This document shows, in pieces, positions 1-6,726 of a stretch of DNA of 8,815 nucleotides (the first letter of the stretch is position 1; each line of letters starts with the position of its first letter). The translations under genes and the position numbers were made by a program. The notes beneath the pieces were generated by a model. The model saw nothing but the letters and a program-made list of their open reading frames with translations, was not told where the DNA came from and ran no database searches. The stretch lies in assembly GCA_025351065.1 (NCBI GenBank), contig JANXWQ010000563.1:1-8815 (forward strand), given 5' to 3'. The DNA comes from Chthoniobacter sp. Lineage in GTDB: Bacteria > Verrucomicrobiota > Verrucomicrobiia > Chthoniobacterales > Chthoniobacteraceae.

Positions 1-297
1 ACGCAAAAGCGCCGCACCACGCAACCGCGCGAATCGAGCGCGGGCTGCTTTTTCAAAAATCCGGAGCAATGTCCGGCGGGCAAACTGGTCGATGAACTCG
101 GCCTCAAAGGCGCGCGCGTCGGCGGCGCGAAGGTCTCGGAAATTCATGGCAATTTCCTCGTCAATGACGGTGGCGCGACGGCGGCGGACGTGCTGGCGCT
201 GATCGAAAAAGTGAAGGCGACGGCGCTGCGCGAACGCGGCATCAAGCTGGAGACCGAAGTGCAGATCGTCGGCGAGGAGAAAGGCATCCATGACTGA
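1..297 (+). CDS. murB: UDP-N-acetylenolpyruvoylglucosamine reductase, C-terminal part
   Basis: This is the 3' end of murB; the 5' end lies outside the window. MurB is a cytoplasmic FAD enzyme that uses NADPH to reduce the enolpyruvyl group and form UDP-N-acetylmuramic acid in peptidoglycan synthesis. The 98 visible residues hold the MurB C-terminal domain. The segment SAGCFFKNP contains the catalytic-acid position. It is followed by AGKLVDELGLKGARVGGAKVS, then HGNFLVN, and the closing LETEVQIVGE carries the conserved Glu (second E of ETEV). The catalytic Ser (Ser229 in E. coli) is Cys here (codon 46-48); as I recall, some other MurB proteins also carry Cys there. The reading frame is open from base 1 to the TGA at 295-297. 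The gene heads a same-strand run with ddl, ftsQ, ftsA and ftsZ. Identification is firm; the length of the missing N-terminus is unknown. Confidence 0.95.
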   Translation, partial: TQKRRTTQPRESSAGCFFKNPEQCPAGKLVDELGLKGARVGGAKVSEIHGNFLVNDGGATAADVLALIEKVKATALRERGIKLETEVQIVGEEKGIHD

Positions 298-298
298 G

Positions 299-438
299 GG
301 GACGATGCGTTTAATGCGGGCAGGGACGGCGCTCCGCGCTGGCCGCGGACGTGAACCCGCGCCCACCGCCTCGCTGCGCTCGCCCACGGACGGCACGGAG
401 TGCCGTCCCTACCTGCGCTGCGCGCACTCACGTTTTCT
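299..438. mobile_element. putative short non-coding insertion (MITE/REP-like) between murB and ddl
   Basis: This 140-bp non-coding block separates two otherwise tightly packed genes. It is bounded on both sides by the exact 9-mer ATGACTGAG (290-298 and 439-447), which looks like a target-site duplication. Inside are two long inverted arms, 316-336 and 396-416, that pair over 18 of 21 positions, with two of the three mismatches being G-T wobbles. The core of each arm is an AGGGACGGC-type sequence. No transposase or convincing ORF is present, so mobility would have to be supplied in trans. I recall similar GGGACGGCACTCCG-like interspersed repeats in verrucomicrobial genomes, but could not check. 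The boundaries rest on the direct repeat alone, and the outermost 17-22 bp show only weak inverted similarity. Alternatives are a REP-type palindrome or a transcript-folding element. Confidence 0.6.
388..408. repeat. perfect 8-bp hairpin within the inverted-repeat element
   Basis: GGACGGCA (388-395) and TGCCGTCC (401-408) are exact reverse complements around the 5-nt loop CGGAG. The right half also pairs with the distant left arm at 322-336, so the region can fold in two mutually exclusive ways: a local hairpin or a long-range stem closing a loop of about 60 nt. No U-rich tract follows, so it does not look like an intrinsic terminator, although the stable stem could still influence read-through from murB to ddl or the stability of the transcript. 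Confidence 0.6.
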
Positions 439-1362
439 ATGACTGAGCTAACTCATAAAAAAATCGCCGTCCTCATGGGCGGGCCAGGCAATGAGCGCAA
501 GGTCTCGCTGGCCTCGGGCGTGGGCGTGGCGAAGGCGCTGCGTTCGCTTGGCGCGGCCGTGACGGAGGTCGATGTCGCCGGGCCGGATTTCGCGGTGCCG
601 GCGGGGACGGAGGTCGCTTTCAACGTCATTCACGGGACGTTCGGCGAGGACGGGCAGATTCAGCGCATCCTCGAAGCGCGCGGCATCCCGTACACCGGTG
701 AAGGCGTGGCGGGAAGCGAACTGGCGATCGACAAGATCGCGACGAAGCAGCGGTTTTTGCAGCGCGGCGTGCCGACGGCGGCGTTCGAGATTTTGCGCGA
801 CGGCGCGCTGCCCACGCTGCCGCTGCCCTACGTGGTGAAAGCGCCGCGCGAGGGTTCGAGCGTGGGTGTATTCATCGTGCGCGATGCGGCGAAAGTCGCG
901 GAGACGATGCGCGAGGCGTGGGTGTTTGGGCGCGAGCTGCTGGTCGAGGAATTCATCCGCGGACGCGAACTGACCGTCGGCATCGTCGGTCATCAGGCGC
1001 TGCCGGTGATCGAGATTCGCCCGAAGAAAGAGGGCGAGTTTTACGACTTCGCGAACAAGTACAACTTCCTCAATCCGCAGGCTGCCGGAGCCGATCATTT
1101 CTGCCCCGCGCCGCTGAGCGACGAAGTCACGCGCCGCGTGCAAGAAGTCGCGCTCGCGGCGAAGGATGCGCTCGATCTGGAGGTCTATTCGCGCGTCGAT
1201 GTGCTGCTCACCGCGGACGACGAACCATCAGTTTTGGAAATCAACACCATCCCCGGCATGACCGCCGTGAGCCTGCTGCCCGAGGCCGCCGCCGCAGCCG
1301 GCATCAGCTATGCGGAGCTGTGCGCCCGCGTCGTCGCCCTTTCCCTCGCCCGCCGCGCATGA
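439..1362 (+). CDS. ddl: D-alanine--D-alanine ligase
   Basis: This 307-residue ATP-grasp enzyme, cytoplasmic, joins two D-Ala to make the dipeptide that MurF adds to the peptidoglycan stem. Length is typical of Ddl. Visible motifs in order: VLMGGPGNERKVSL (about 11-24, with the conserved Glu19), HGTFGEDGQIQ (65-75), YTGEGVAGSELAIDK (85-99), VKAPREGSSVGV (133-144, with the Ser150-equivalent loop), EEFIRGRELTVG (170-181), FYDFANKY (201-208, where Tyr208 matches E. coli Tyr216 that favours D-Ala over D-lactate), SRVDVLL (251-257) and LEINTIPGMT (266-275). I chose the ATG at 439 because residues upstream lie in the repeat element and are unlike Ddl. No Shine-Dalgarno sequence precedes it. The glycine-rich start reads GGPGNE where many Ddl have GGxSxE. 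The stop overlaps the ftsQ start by 4 nt (ATGA). Confident. Confidence 0.96.
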   Translation: MTELTHKKIAVLMGGPGNERKVSLASGVGVAKALRSLGAAVTEVDVAGPDFAVPAGTEVAFNVIHGTFGEDGQIQRILEARGIPYTGEGVAGSELAIDKIATKQRFLQRGVPTAAFEILRDGALPTLPLPYVVKAPREGSSVGVFIVRDAAKVAETMREAWVFGRELLVEEFIRGRELTVGIVGHQALPVIEIRPKKEGEFYDFANKYNFLNPQAAGADHFCPAPLSDEVTRRVQEVALAAKDALDLEVYSRVDVLLTADDEPSVLEINTIPGMTAVSLLPEAAAAAGISYAELCARVVALSLARRA

Positions 1363-2459
1363 AACCTCCGCCCAACAAACGCGTCTCCAGCGCCAGCCAG
1401 CGCAAGCAGCAGCATTTGCTCGACGTGAAAATCCGCGTCGGCCTTGAGCGCGAGCGTCGCGTCCGCGCGGTCGCCGGTTTCATCTGCAAGTCGGTGCTGC
1501 TCGTCGCGCTGGGCGTTGGCGTTTGGCTGGGCGGCAAGGAAGCGTGGCGGCGCTGCGTGTGGGAAAACCCCGACTATTTCGTCCGCGAGCCGGAGGTGAA
1601 AACCGACGGCACGCTGACGCGCGAACAGATCCTCGCGGCGGCGGAAATTGTGGAAGGGCGCAACATTCTCACCGTCGATCTCGGCAAGTCGCGCTCCGCG
1701 CTCGAAATGCTGCCGCAGGTCGAGAGCGCGGAGGTGCAGCGCGCGTTTCCGAACCGCGTGACCATCCTCGTCACCGAGCGCCGGCCCATCGCCTGGCTGA
1801 CCCCGAAATGGGGTGACGATCCGACGACTTCGGAGCGCGCGCTGCTCATCGACGCGCGCAGCATCGTGCTGCGCTGCCGCGTGCTTTTGCCGGAGTACTA
1901 CCATCTCCCGATCATCTCCGGCGTGGAGACGGCGAACCTCGTGCCCGGCCAGCGCGCGAGCGCTTTTGACATCCAGGCCGCGCTCAAACTCGTGCAGCTC
2001 AACGCCGACAGCACGCGCTTCCAAGTGCGCAACATCGACCTTGTGAAAGGCTACTGCCTCGTGGTCACCGACCAGCGGCGCGCCAAGATCACCTTTGGCT
2101 TCGACAAGCTCGACACGCAGCTCACGCGGCTCAACCGGCTGCTCGACGCCATCGAGCCGACGCATCAGGAAATCCGCACCGTCAACCTGATCCCCGAGCG
2201 CAATGTGCCGGTGACATTTTACGATCCCGCGCAGGAAGCCGCCGAGGCCGCGGCGGCCGAGGCGGTGGCGGAAGCAGCGCAGGCGAAAGCCGACAAGTCC
2301 AAGGGCGCGGCGAGGAACTCCGGCAACACCGCCAGGCCTGCGGACGCCGCGAAGAAGCCGTCCACCCCTGCGCCGAAGACCAAGGCTCCATCAGCTTCTC
2401 CGGGCGGGAAGCCGTCGCCGGCCGAACCTTTGAAAAAGCCTTTCAACCTCAATGGGTAA
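1359..2459 (+). CDS. ftsQ: cell division protein FtsQ (POTRA-domain divisome linker)
   Basis: This 366-residue bitopic inner-membrane protein is expected to link early and late divisome parts, usually through FtsB and FtsL. Layout: a basic cytoplasmic N-terminus (1-37); one transmembrane helix at about 38-58 (AGFICKSVLLVALGVGVWLG); a periplasmic POTRA domain at about 72-142 that includes EGRNILTVDL and the close PNRVTILVTERRPIAW; and an FtsQ beta domain to about 288 containing LLIDARSIVL, LPIISG and FQVRNIDLVKG. It ends in a roughly 75-residue tail rich in Ala, Pro and Lys, absent from typical FtsQ proteins of about 250-290 residues. The start was set at ATG 1359 because it overlaps the ddl stop as ATGA. 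The same frame stays open far upstream, but that part is ddl read out of frame. The stop lies 8 nt inside ftsA. Confident from membrane topology, POTRA pattern and position. Confidence 0.9.
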   Translation: MKPPPNKRVSSASQRKQQHLLDVKIRVGLERERRVRAVAGFICKSVLLVALGVGVWLGGKEAWRRCVWENPDYFVREPEVKTDGTLTREQILAAAEIVEGRNILTVDLGKSRSALEMLPQVESAEVQRAFPNRVTILVTERRPIAWLTPKWGDDPTTSERALLIDARSIVLRCRVLLPEYYHLPIISGVETANLVPGQRASAFDIQAALKLVQLNADSTRFQVRNIDLVKGYCLVVTDQRRAKITFGFDKLDTQLTRLNRLLDAIEPTHQEIRTVNLIPERNVPVTFYDPAQEAAEAAAAEAVAEAAQAKADKSKGAARNSGNTARPADAAKKPSTPAPKTKAPSASPGGKPSPAEPLKKPFNLNG

Positions 2460-3666
2460 GGATCACATCGTCGTCGGCTTGGAAATCGGCACGTCGAAAA
2501 TCTGCGCCGTCGTCGGCGAGACGCGGAGCGACGGGACGATTCGCATTTTGGGCGTCGGGCACGCGCCGTCGCGCGGCGTGCGGAAGGGCGAGATCGTGGA
2601 TTTTGAGACCGCGGGAAAGTGCATCCGCGAAGCGCTCGTGGACGCGGAGGAAAAGAGCGACGTGATGATCGGCAGCGTCTATCTCGGCGTCACCGGCGGA
2701 CACATCGAGAGCTTCAACAACCGTGGCGCAATCAACATTCCCGAGGAGCGCGACGAGATTTGCGAGGAGGATTTCGAGGACGTGCAGACGAGCGCGCGCG
2801 AGGTCAGCATCCCGTCGCAGAACATGTTCGTGCATTCGATTTTGCAGCACTACTACATCGACGGACAGGACGGCGTGCTCAATCCCATCGGCATGCTCGG
2901 CCGTAAGCTGGAGGCGGATTTTCACATCATCCACGGGGTCGCCAACCGGATCAAAAACAGCATCCGCTGCGTGAAAGAGGTCGGCCCTGAAGTGCTCGAC
3001 GTGGTCTATAATCCACTCGCCGCCGCGCAGGTGGTGCTCGACCAGAATCAGAAAAGTCTCGGCGCGCTCGTCGTCGATATGGGCGGCGGCACCACCGACT
3101 ACATCGTGTATGTGGACGGCGCGCTGAAGCAGAGCGGTTCGCTCTCGATTGGCGGCGACCACATGACGAACGACATTTCGCTCGGGCTGCGCATCCCGAT
3201 GGCGAAGGCCGAAAAACTCAAGATTGAGGAAGGCAGCGTGCTGCTCGGCCTGGCGCATCCGGGCGAGATGATCGTGCTCAAAGACGAGACCGGATTTGCG
3301 GGCAAAGAGGTCGAGCGCGAGATGCTGAACACCATTGTCCATTGCCGGGCGCGCGAGACTTTGGAGCTGCTCAAGCGGCGGCTGGACGAGGAAGGCCACC
3401 TGCCCTATCTCGGCGCGGGCATCATGCTCACCGGCGGGTGCAGCCTGCTGCGCGGGATCGACCAACTGGCGGAGGAAATCTTCGGCATGCCGGCGCACCT
3501 CACGCACGCGCACGCGGTCTCGGGGCTGACTTCGGCTTTTGAAAACCCGCAGTTTTCCGCGGCCATCGGCCTCATCAAGTACGCTGAGGCGATGCAGCCG
3601 GAACGGCCAAAGGGCTTGTTCCGCCGCATGCTCACGAAATTTTCGTTTTTGTGGATGTGGTTTTGA
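2452..3666 (+). CDS. ftsA: cell division protein FtsA (actin-like membrane tether for FtsZ)
   Basis: This 404-residue actin-fold ATPase anchors FtsZ filaments to the inner membrane and recruits later divisome proteins. Motifs: phosphate-1 loop VVGLEIGTSKICAVVGE (about 7-23); the FtsA-specific 1C subdomain containing GSVYLGVTGGHIESFNNRG (74-92) and a following Glu/Asp-rich stretch; phosphate-2 LVVDMGGGTTDYIVYVDG (206-223); GGDHMTNDISLGL (234-246); and the adenosine motif MLTGGCSLLRGIDQLAEEIF (325-344). The C-terminus, from about 387, is a short basic and aromatic amphipathic stretch (GLFRRMLTKFSFLWMWF), the expected membrane-targeting helix. The start ATG overlaps the end of ftsQ by 8 nt, which argues for coupled translation. 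No Shine-Dalgarno sequence is visible. Length matches the family. Confident. Confidence 0.96.
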   Translation: MGKDHIVVGLEIGTSKICAVVGETRSDGTIRILGVGHAPSRGVRKGEIVDFETAGKCIREALVDAEEKSDVMIGSVYLGVTGGHIESFNNRGAINIPEERDEICEEDFEDVQTSAREVSIPSQNMFVHSILQHYYIDGQDGVLNPIGMLGRKLEADFHIIHGVANRIKNSIRCVKEVGPEVLDVVYNPLAAAQVVLDQNQKSLGALVVDMGGGTTDYIVYVDGALKQSGSLSIGGDHMTNDISLGLRIPMAKAEKLKIEEGSVLLGLAHPGEMIVLKDETGFAGKEVEREMLNTIVHCRARETLELLKRRLDEEGHLPYLGAGIMLTGGCSLLRGIDQLAEEIFGMPAHLTHAHAVSGLTSAFENPQFSAAIGLIKYAEAMQPERPKGLFRRMLTKFSFLWMWF

Positions 3667-3693
3667 AACCGTCCATTTTCAATCACTCGCGCC

Positions 3694-4986
3694 ATGATTC
3701 CCATCGACCGTAACCGCCCGACCGCCGCGCAGCCCGCGCTGCGCATCAAGATCGTCGGCCTCGGCGGCGCTGGCTCGAACGCGCTCGACCGCATCGTGCT
3801 CGACGGGCCGCCCGGCGCGGAACTGGTGGCGATCAATACCGACATGCAGGCGCTCACCGGCTCGGTGGCCGGCGAGAAAGTGCAGCTCGGGCGCGCGAGC
3901 ACGCGCGGGCTGGGCGCGGGCGGCGATCCCGAAATCGGCTACGCCGCGGCGGACGAGTCGACGGCGGAAATTCGTGCGGCGCTCGACGGCGCGCAGATGG
4001 TCTTTTTGTGCGTGGGCCTCGGCGGCGGCACCGGTTCGGGCGGCGCGCGCATCGTGGCGACGCTGGCGCGGGAGGCGGGTGCGCTGGTGGTGGCGTTTGC
4101 GACGCTGCCGTTCACGTTCGAGGGGCGTCGGCGCATGGTGCAGGCCGAGGAGGCGCTGGCTGCGCTGCGGCGCGAGGCGGATGTGGTGATCTGTTTTGAG
4201 AACGACAAAATGGGCGCTGCGGTCGCGCCGCTCGCGGGGATTCAGGATGCCTTTGTGGCCGCGGATCAGACGATCAGCCAGAGCGTGCGCGCCATCTCTG
4301 CGCTGGTGCAGCGGCGCGGGCTGATGCACCTCGGCTTCGACGAACTCGCCGCCGCGTTGCGCGTCCCCGGCGAGGCCGCGCCGCGCTGCCTTTTCGGCCA
4401 CGGCGAGGCCGACGGCGACAACCGCGCGAACGACGCGCTGACCCGCGCTTTGAAAAGCCCGCTGATGGACCGGGGCCGCCTGCTCGAAGGCGCGCGCAAC
4501 GTGCTGGTGAATGTCGCCGGCGGGCCGGGCATGACGTTGAACGAAGTGCAGATTTTGATGGAGGCGCTGAACCGCTACATCGGCGACGAGACGCGCATCC
4601 TGTTTGGCGCGGCGGTCGATCCGCGGCTTGGGCAGAAAATGAGCGTCACCATTTTGAGCGCGCTGGAGGCAGGGGTGCCCGCGCCTGTCGCGGCACCCGC
4701 GCCGGTGGTGCAAAGGGCGGAGCCGGAGCCCGAGGAGCCGGTTTATGCCGACGAAGCTGTGGACGAGCCGGAGCCGGTCGCGATGTCGGCCGCGCCTGCG
4801 CCCATGCTGGTGGCCGCGTCCGCAGCGCCGTTGGTGGCGAAGCCAAAGAAGGCGGAGACGAAGCAGGAGCAGATGCAGTTCGAGCCTGTCGCGCGCGGAC
4901 GTTTCGAGCGCAGCGAGCCGACGATTGTGGACGGGCAGGATTTGGATGTGCCCACGTTTTTGCGGCGCAATGTGAAGTTGAAATAG
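3694..4986 (+). CDS. ftsZ: cell division GTPase FtsZ, divergent
   Basis: This 430-residue tubulin-like GTPase forms the cytokinetic ring. Recognisable parts: IKIVGLGGAGSNALDR (18-33), AINTDMQAL (46-54), GLGAGGDPEIG (72-82), the signature VGLGGGTGSGGA (107-118), FTFEGRRR (140-147), ENDKMG (169-174), the T7-loop region GLMHLGFDEL (209-218), and DNRANDALTRALKSPLMD (242-259). A disordered Ala/Pro/Glu linker covers about 328-405. The C-terminal peptide DLDVPTFLRRN (416-426) is the conserved binding site for FtsA and other partners. Differences from textbook FtsZ: the signature ends TGSGG rather than TGTGA, and the T7 loop NxDxxD reads HLGFDE, so the Asn and first Asp are lost and the last Asp becomes Glu. 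It sits 27 nt after ftsA. Position plus the C-terminal peptide make FtsZ, rather than a tubulin relative, the clear call. Its catalytic strength is uncertain. Confidence 0.94.
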   Translation: MIPIDRNRPTAAQPALRIKIVGLGGAGSNALDRIVLDGPPGAELVAINTDMQALTGSVAGEKVQLGRASTRGLGAGGDPEIGYAAADESTAEIRAALDGAQMVFLCVGLGGGTGSGGARIVATLAREAGALVVAFATLPFTFEGRRRMVQAEEALAALRREADVVICFENDKMGAAVAPLAGIQDAFVAADQTISQSVRAISALVQRRGLMHLGFDELAAALRVPGEAAPRCLFGHGEADGDNRANDALTRALKSPLMDRGRLLEGARNVLVNVAGGPGMTLNEVQILMEALNRYIGDETRILFGAAVDPRLGQKMSVTILSALEAGVPAPVAAPAPVVQRAEPEPEEPVYADEAVDEPEPVAMSAAPAPMLVAASAAPLVAKPKKAETKQEQMQFEPVARGRFERSEPTIVDGQDLDVPTFLRRNVKLK

Positions 4987-5037
4987 CCCGCGCCCGCGCC
5001 CGCCGAAACCGCTCCGCCGCGTGCGGACGCCGCCCAC

Positions 5038-5066
5038 TTGCCACCACCGCCGGGGTGCCCTAAGTT
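5038..5066 (+). promoter_or_regulatory. putative promoter for cimA
   Basis: TTGCCA (5038-5043) matches five of six bases of the sigma-70 -35 box. After a 17-bp spacer comes TAAGTT (5061-5066), a weak -10. The start codon of cimA lies 16 nt beyond the -10, which would give a leader of only about 10 nt. A similarly arranged pair precedes the next gene and the minus-strand acidic gene, which raises its credibility. No operator is evident. Confidence 0.4.
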
Positions 5067-5082
5067 GCGCGCCCTTTCACTT

Positions 5083-6657
5083 ATGAGCACGCCACGTTTC
5101 ACCATCTACGACACCACGCTCCGCGACGGCACGCAGGGGACCGGGATTTCGTTCTCGGTGGTGGACAAGATTCGCGTGGCGGAAAAGCTCGACGCGTTTG
5201 GTGTGCATTACATCGAGGGCGGTTTTCCCGGCTCGAATCCGAAGGACGCGGAGTTTTTCCGCGAGGTGAAAAAGCGCGCGTGGAAGCATGCGAAGGTCGC
5301 CGCTTTCGGCGCGACGCGGCGCGGGAAGATGCGGGTGGAGGATGATCCGCAGGTGCGCATCCTGCTGGAGGCGGAGACGCCGGTGGTGACGATCGTGGGC
5401 AAGACGTGGCCGCTGCAGGTGGTCGAGGTGCTCGGGGTGACGCGGGAGGAAAATCTCGCGATGATCGCGGAGACGGTCGCGCATTTGAAAAGCCACGGAC
5501 GCGAGGTGCTCTACGACGCGGAGCATTTTTTTGACAGCTACGCGGACGATCCCGACTACTCGCTGGCGACTCTGCGCGCGGCGCACGGAGCGGGTGCGGA
5601 TCTGCTGGTGCTGTGCGATACGAACGGCGGTTCGCTGCCGGATTTCATCGCGCAGGCGACGCGCGAGGTGATCGCGAAAGTGAGCGCGGGCGTGGGCATC
5701 CACACGCACAACGACGCTGGGCTCGGCGTGGCCAATGCGCTCGCGGCGGTGGCGGCGGGCGCGGTGCAGGTGCAGGGGACGATCAACGGCTACGGCGAGC
5801 GCGTGGGGAATTGCGACCTCATCACGGCGGTGGCGAATCTGCAGCTCAAGCTCGGCCTGCCGGTGGTGCCTGATCTCACGCGGCTGCGCGAGTTGTCGCT
5901 CTTCGTCGATGAACTCGCCAATGTGCCGCACAACATCCGCGCGCCTTACGTGGGCAGCGCGGCCTTTACCCACAAGGGCGGGCAGCATGTGCATGCGGTG
6001 CAGAAGCTGGCGAGCAGCTACGAGCATGTGGATCCGGCGCTGATCGGCAATGAGCGGAACATCACCATCTCGGATTTGTCCGGCCAGGCGAACGTCATCG
6101 TGAAGGCGGAAAAAATCGGCTTCAAACTGGCGAAGGGTGCGCCGGAGGTAGCGACGATCCTGACCGAAGTGAAGCGGCTCGAAAGCGAGGGCTACGAGTT
6201 TGAGGCGGCGGAGGCTTCGTTCGAGCTGCTGTTGCGCCGGCATCTCGGCCAGTCGCGTCCGCTTTTCGAGCTGGAGGAATATCACTGCGGCTTCCGCCGC
6301 GCCGCCAAGGCGCACTGGAACAAGTGCGAGGCGACGGTGAAACTCCGCGTCAACGGCCAGCCCGAATACACCGTGGCCGAGGGCGACGGCCCGGTGAACG
6401 CGCTCGACGCCGCGCTGCGCAAGGCGCTCCGCCCGTTCTATCCCGCCATCGACGCGATCCAGCTCGACGATTTCAAAGTGCGCATCAGCAACGGCCAGGC
6501 CGGCACTGCCGCGCGCACTCGCGTGCTGATCGACTCGACGGATGGCGACGAGCACTGGGGCACGGTCGGCGTGAGCGACAACATCATCGAGGCAAGCTGG
6601 CTCGCGCTGGTGGATAGCTTTGAATACAAGCTGGGCAAAGCCGCTGTGATGAGTTGA
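5083..6657 (+). CDS. cimA: (R)-citramalate synthase
   Basis: This 524-residue cytoplasmic enzyme of the LeuA/homocitrate synthase superfamily condenses acetyl-CoA with pyruvate to give (R)-citramalate. That is the first step of the threonine-independent route to 2-oxobutyrate and isoleucine. The TIM-barrel catalytic domain begins IYDTTLRDGTQGTGISFS (8-25), with the metal and substrate Arg14-Asp15. It continues with IEGGFPGSNPKD (44-55), the metal-binding HTHNDAGLGVANA (207-219), GTINGYGERVGNCD (232-245) and THKGGQHVHAV (296-306). A C-terminal regulatory domain of the LeuA dimer type follows from about 395, usually the site of feedback inhibition by isoleucine. The length and the SFSVVDK and EGGFPGSNPKD segments favour CimA over isopropylmalate synthase. 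ATG 5083 was chosen over an in-frame upstream GTG-type start because MSTPRFTIYDTT is the normal family N-terminus. It follows ftsZ by 96 bp and may have its own promoter. Confidence 0.93.
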   Translation: MSTPRFTIYDTTLRDGTQGTGISFSVVDKIRVAEKLDAFGVHYIEGGFPGSNPKDAEFFREVKKRAWKHAKVAAFGATRRGKMRVEDDPQVRILLEAETPVVTIVGKTWPLQVVEVLGVTREENLAMIAETVAHLKSHGREVLYDAEHFFDSYADDPDYSLATLRAAHGAGADLLVLCDTNGGSLPDFIAQATREVIAKVSAGVGIHTHNDAGLGVANALAAVAAGAVQVQGTINGYGERVGNCDLITAVANLQLKLGLPVVPDLTRLRELSLFVDELANVPHNIRAPYVGSAAFTHKGGQHVHAVQKLASSYEHVDPALIGNERNITISDLSGQANVIVKAEKIGFKLAKGAPEVATILTEVKRLESEGYEFEAAEASFELLLRRHLGQSRPLFELEEYHCGFRRAAKAHWNKCEATVKLRVNGQPEYTVAEGDGPVNALDAALRKALRPFYPAIDAIQLDDFKVRISNGQAGTAARTRVLIDSTDGDEHWGTVGVSDNIIEASWLALVDSFEYKLGKAAVMS

Positions 6658-6686
6658 CGGCGAGCGCCGGGACCGTTTCGACACGC

Positions 6687-6716
6687 TTGCGGCGATTCCT
6701 CCATGCGGGCTAATTT
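6687..6716 (+). promoter_or_regulatory. putative promoter for the CysJ-like reductase gene
   Basis: TTGCGG (6687-6692), an 18-bp spacer and TAATTT (6711-6716) form a sigma-70-like pair that echoes the one before cimA: both read TTGC, then CTAA, a TT pair, and a C-rich stretch before the ATG. The preferred start codon at 6727 is only 10 nt past the -10, so the transcript would be leaderless or nearly so. It also lies inside the alternative longer ORF starting at 6703, which argues against that start. Confidence 0.4.
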
Positions 6717-6726
6717 CCGCCGCTTT

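Larger units (their letters stand above)
290..447. repeat. 9-bp direct repeat pair flanking the insert (probable target-site duplication)
   Basis: ATGACTGAG occurs at 290-298 and again at 439-447, with differing bases immediately outside each copy (C and G around the first, T and C around the second). The first copy holds the murB stop codon (TGA 295-297). The second begins exactly with the ddl start codon. A copy located precisely at each gene boundary is hard to explain by chance. It fits duplication of the original murB/ddl overlap on insertion of the intervening 140 bp. Confidence 0.6.

Noticed and set aside
144..431. 95-codon minus-strand open frame across the murB end and the repeat
   Set aside because: It spans a confirmed coding end and a repeat, has no recognisable features and looks like chance.
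400..438. Earlier GTG start for ddl at 400
   Set aside because: The added residues are encoded by the repeat element and are not Ddl-like. The ATG at 439 begins a normal N-terminus just before the first strand and glycine-rich loop.
918..1358. N-terminal extension of ftsQ, since its frame is open back to 918
   Set aside because: That stretch is ddl in another frame and gives an Arg-rich sequence unlike FtsQ. The ATG at 1359 overlapping the ddl stop, followed by a basic N-terminus and a transmembrane helix, is the natural start.
5013..5027. Possible terminator hairpin after ftsZ (TCCGC...GCGGA)
   Set aside because: The stem is only 5 bp and no T-run follows, so it does not qualify as an intrinsic terminator.
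3679..5037. A 452-codon open frame on the minus strand opposite ftsZ
   Set aside because: Composition is low-complexity Arg/His/Gly with no domain pattern, and it is fully explained as the shadow of ftsZ.
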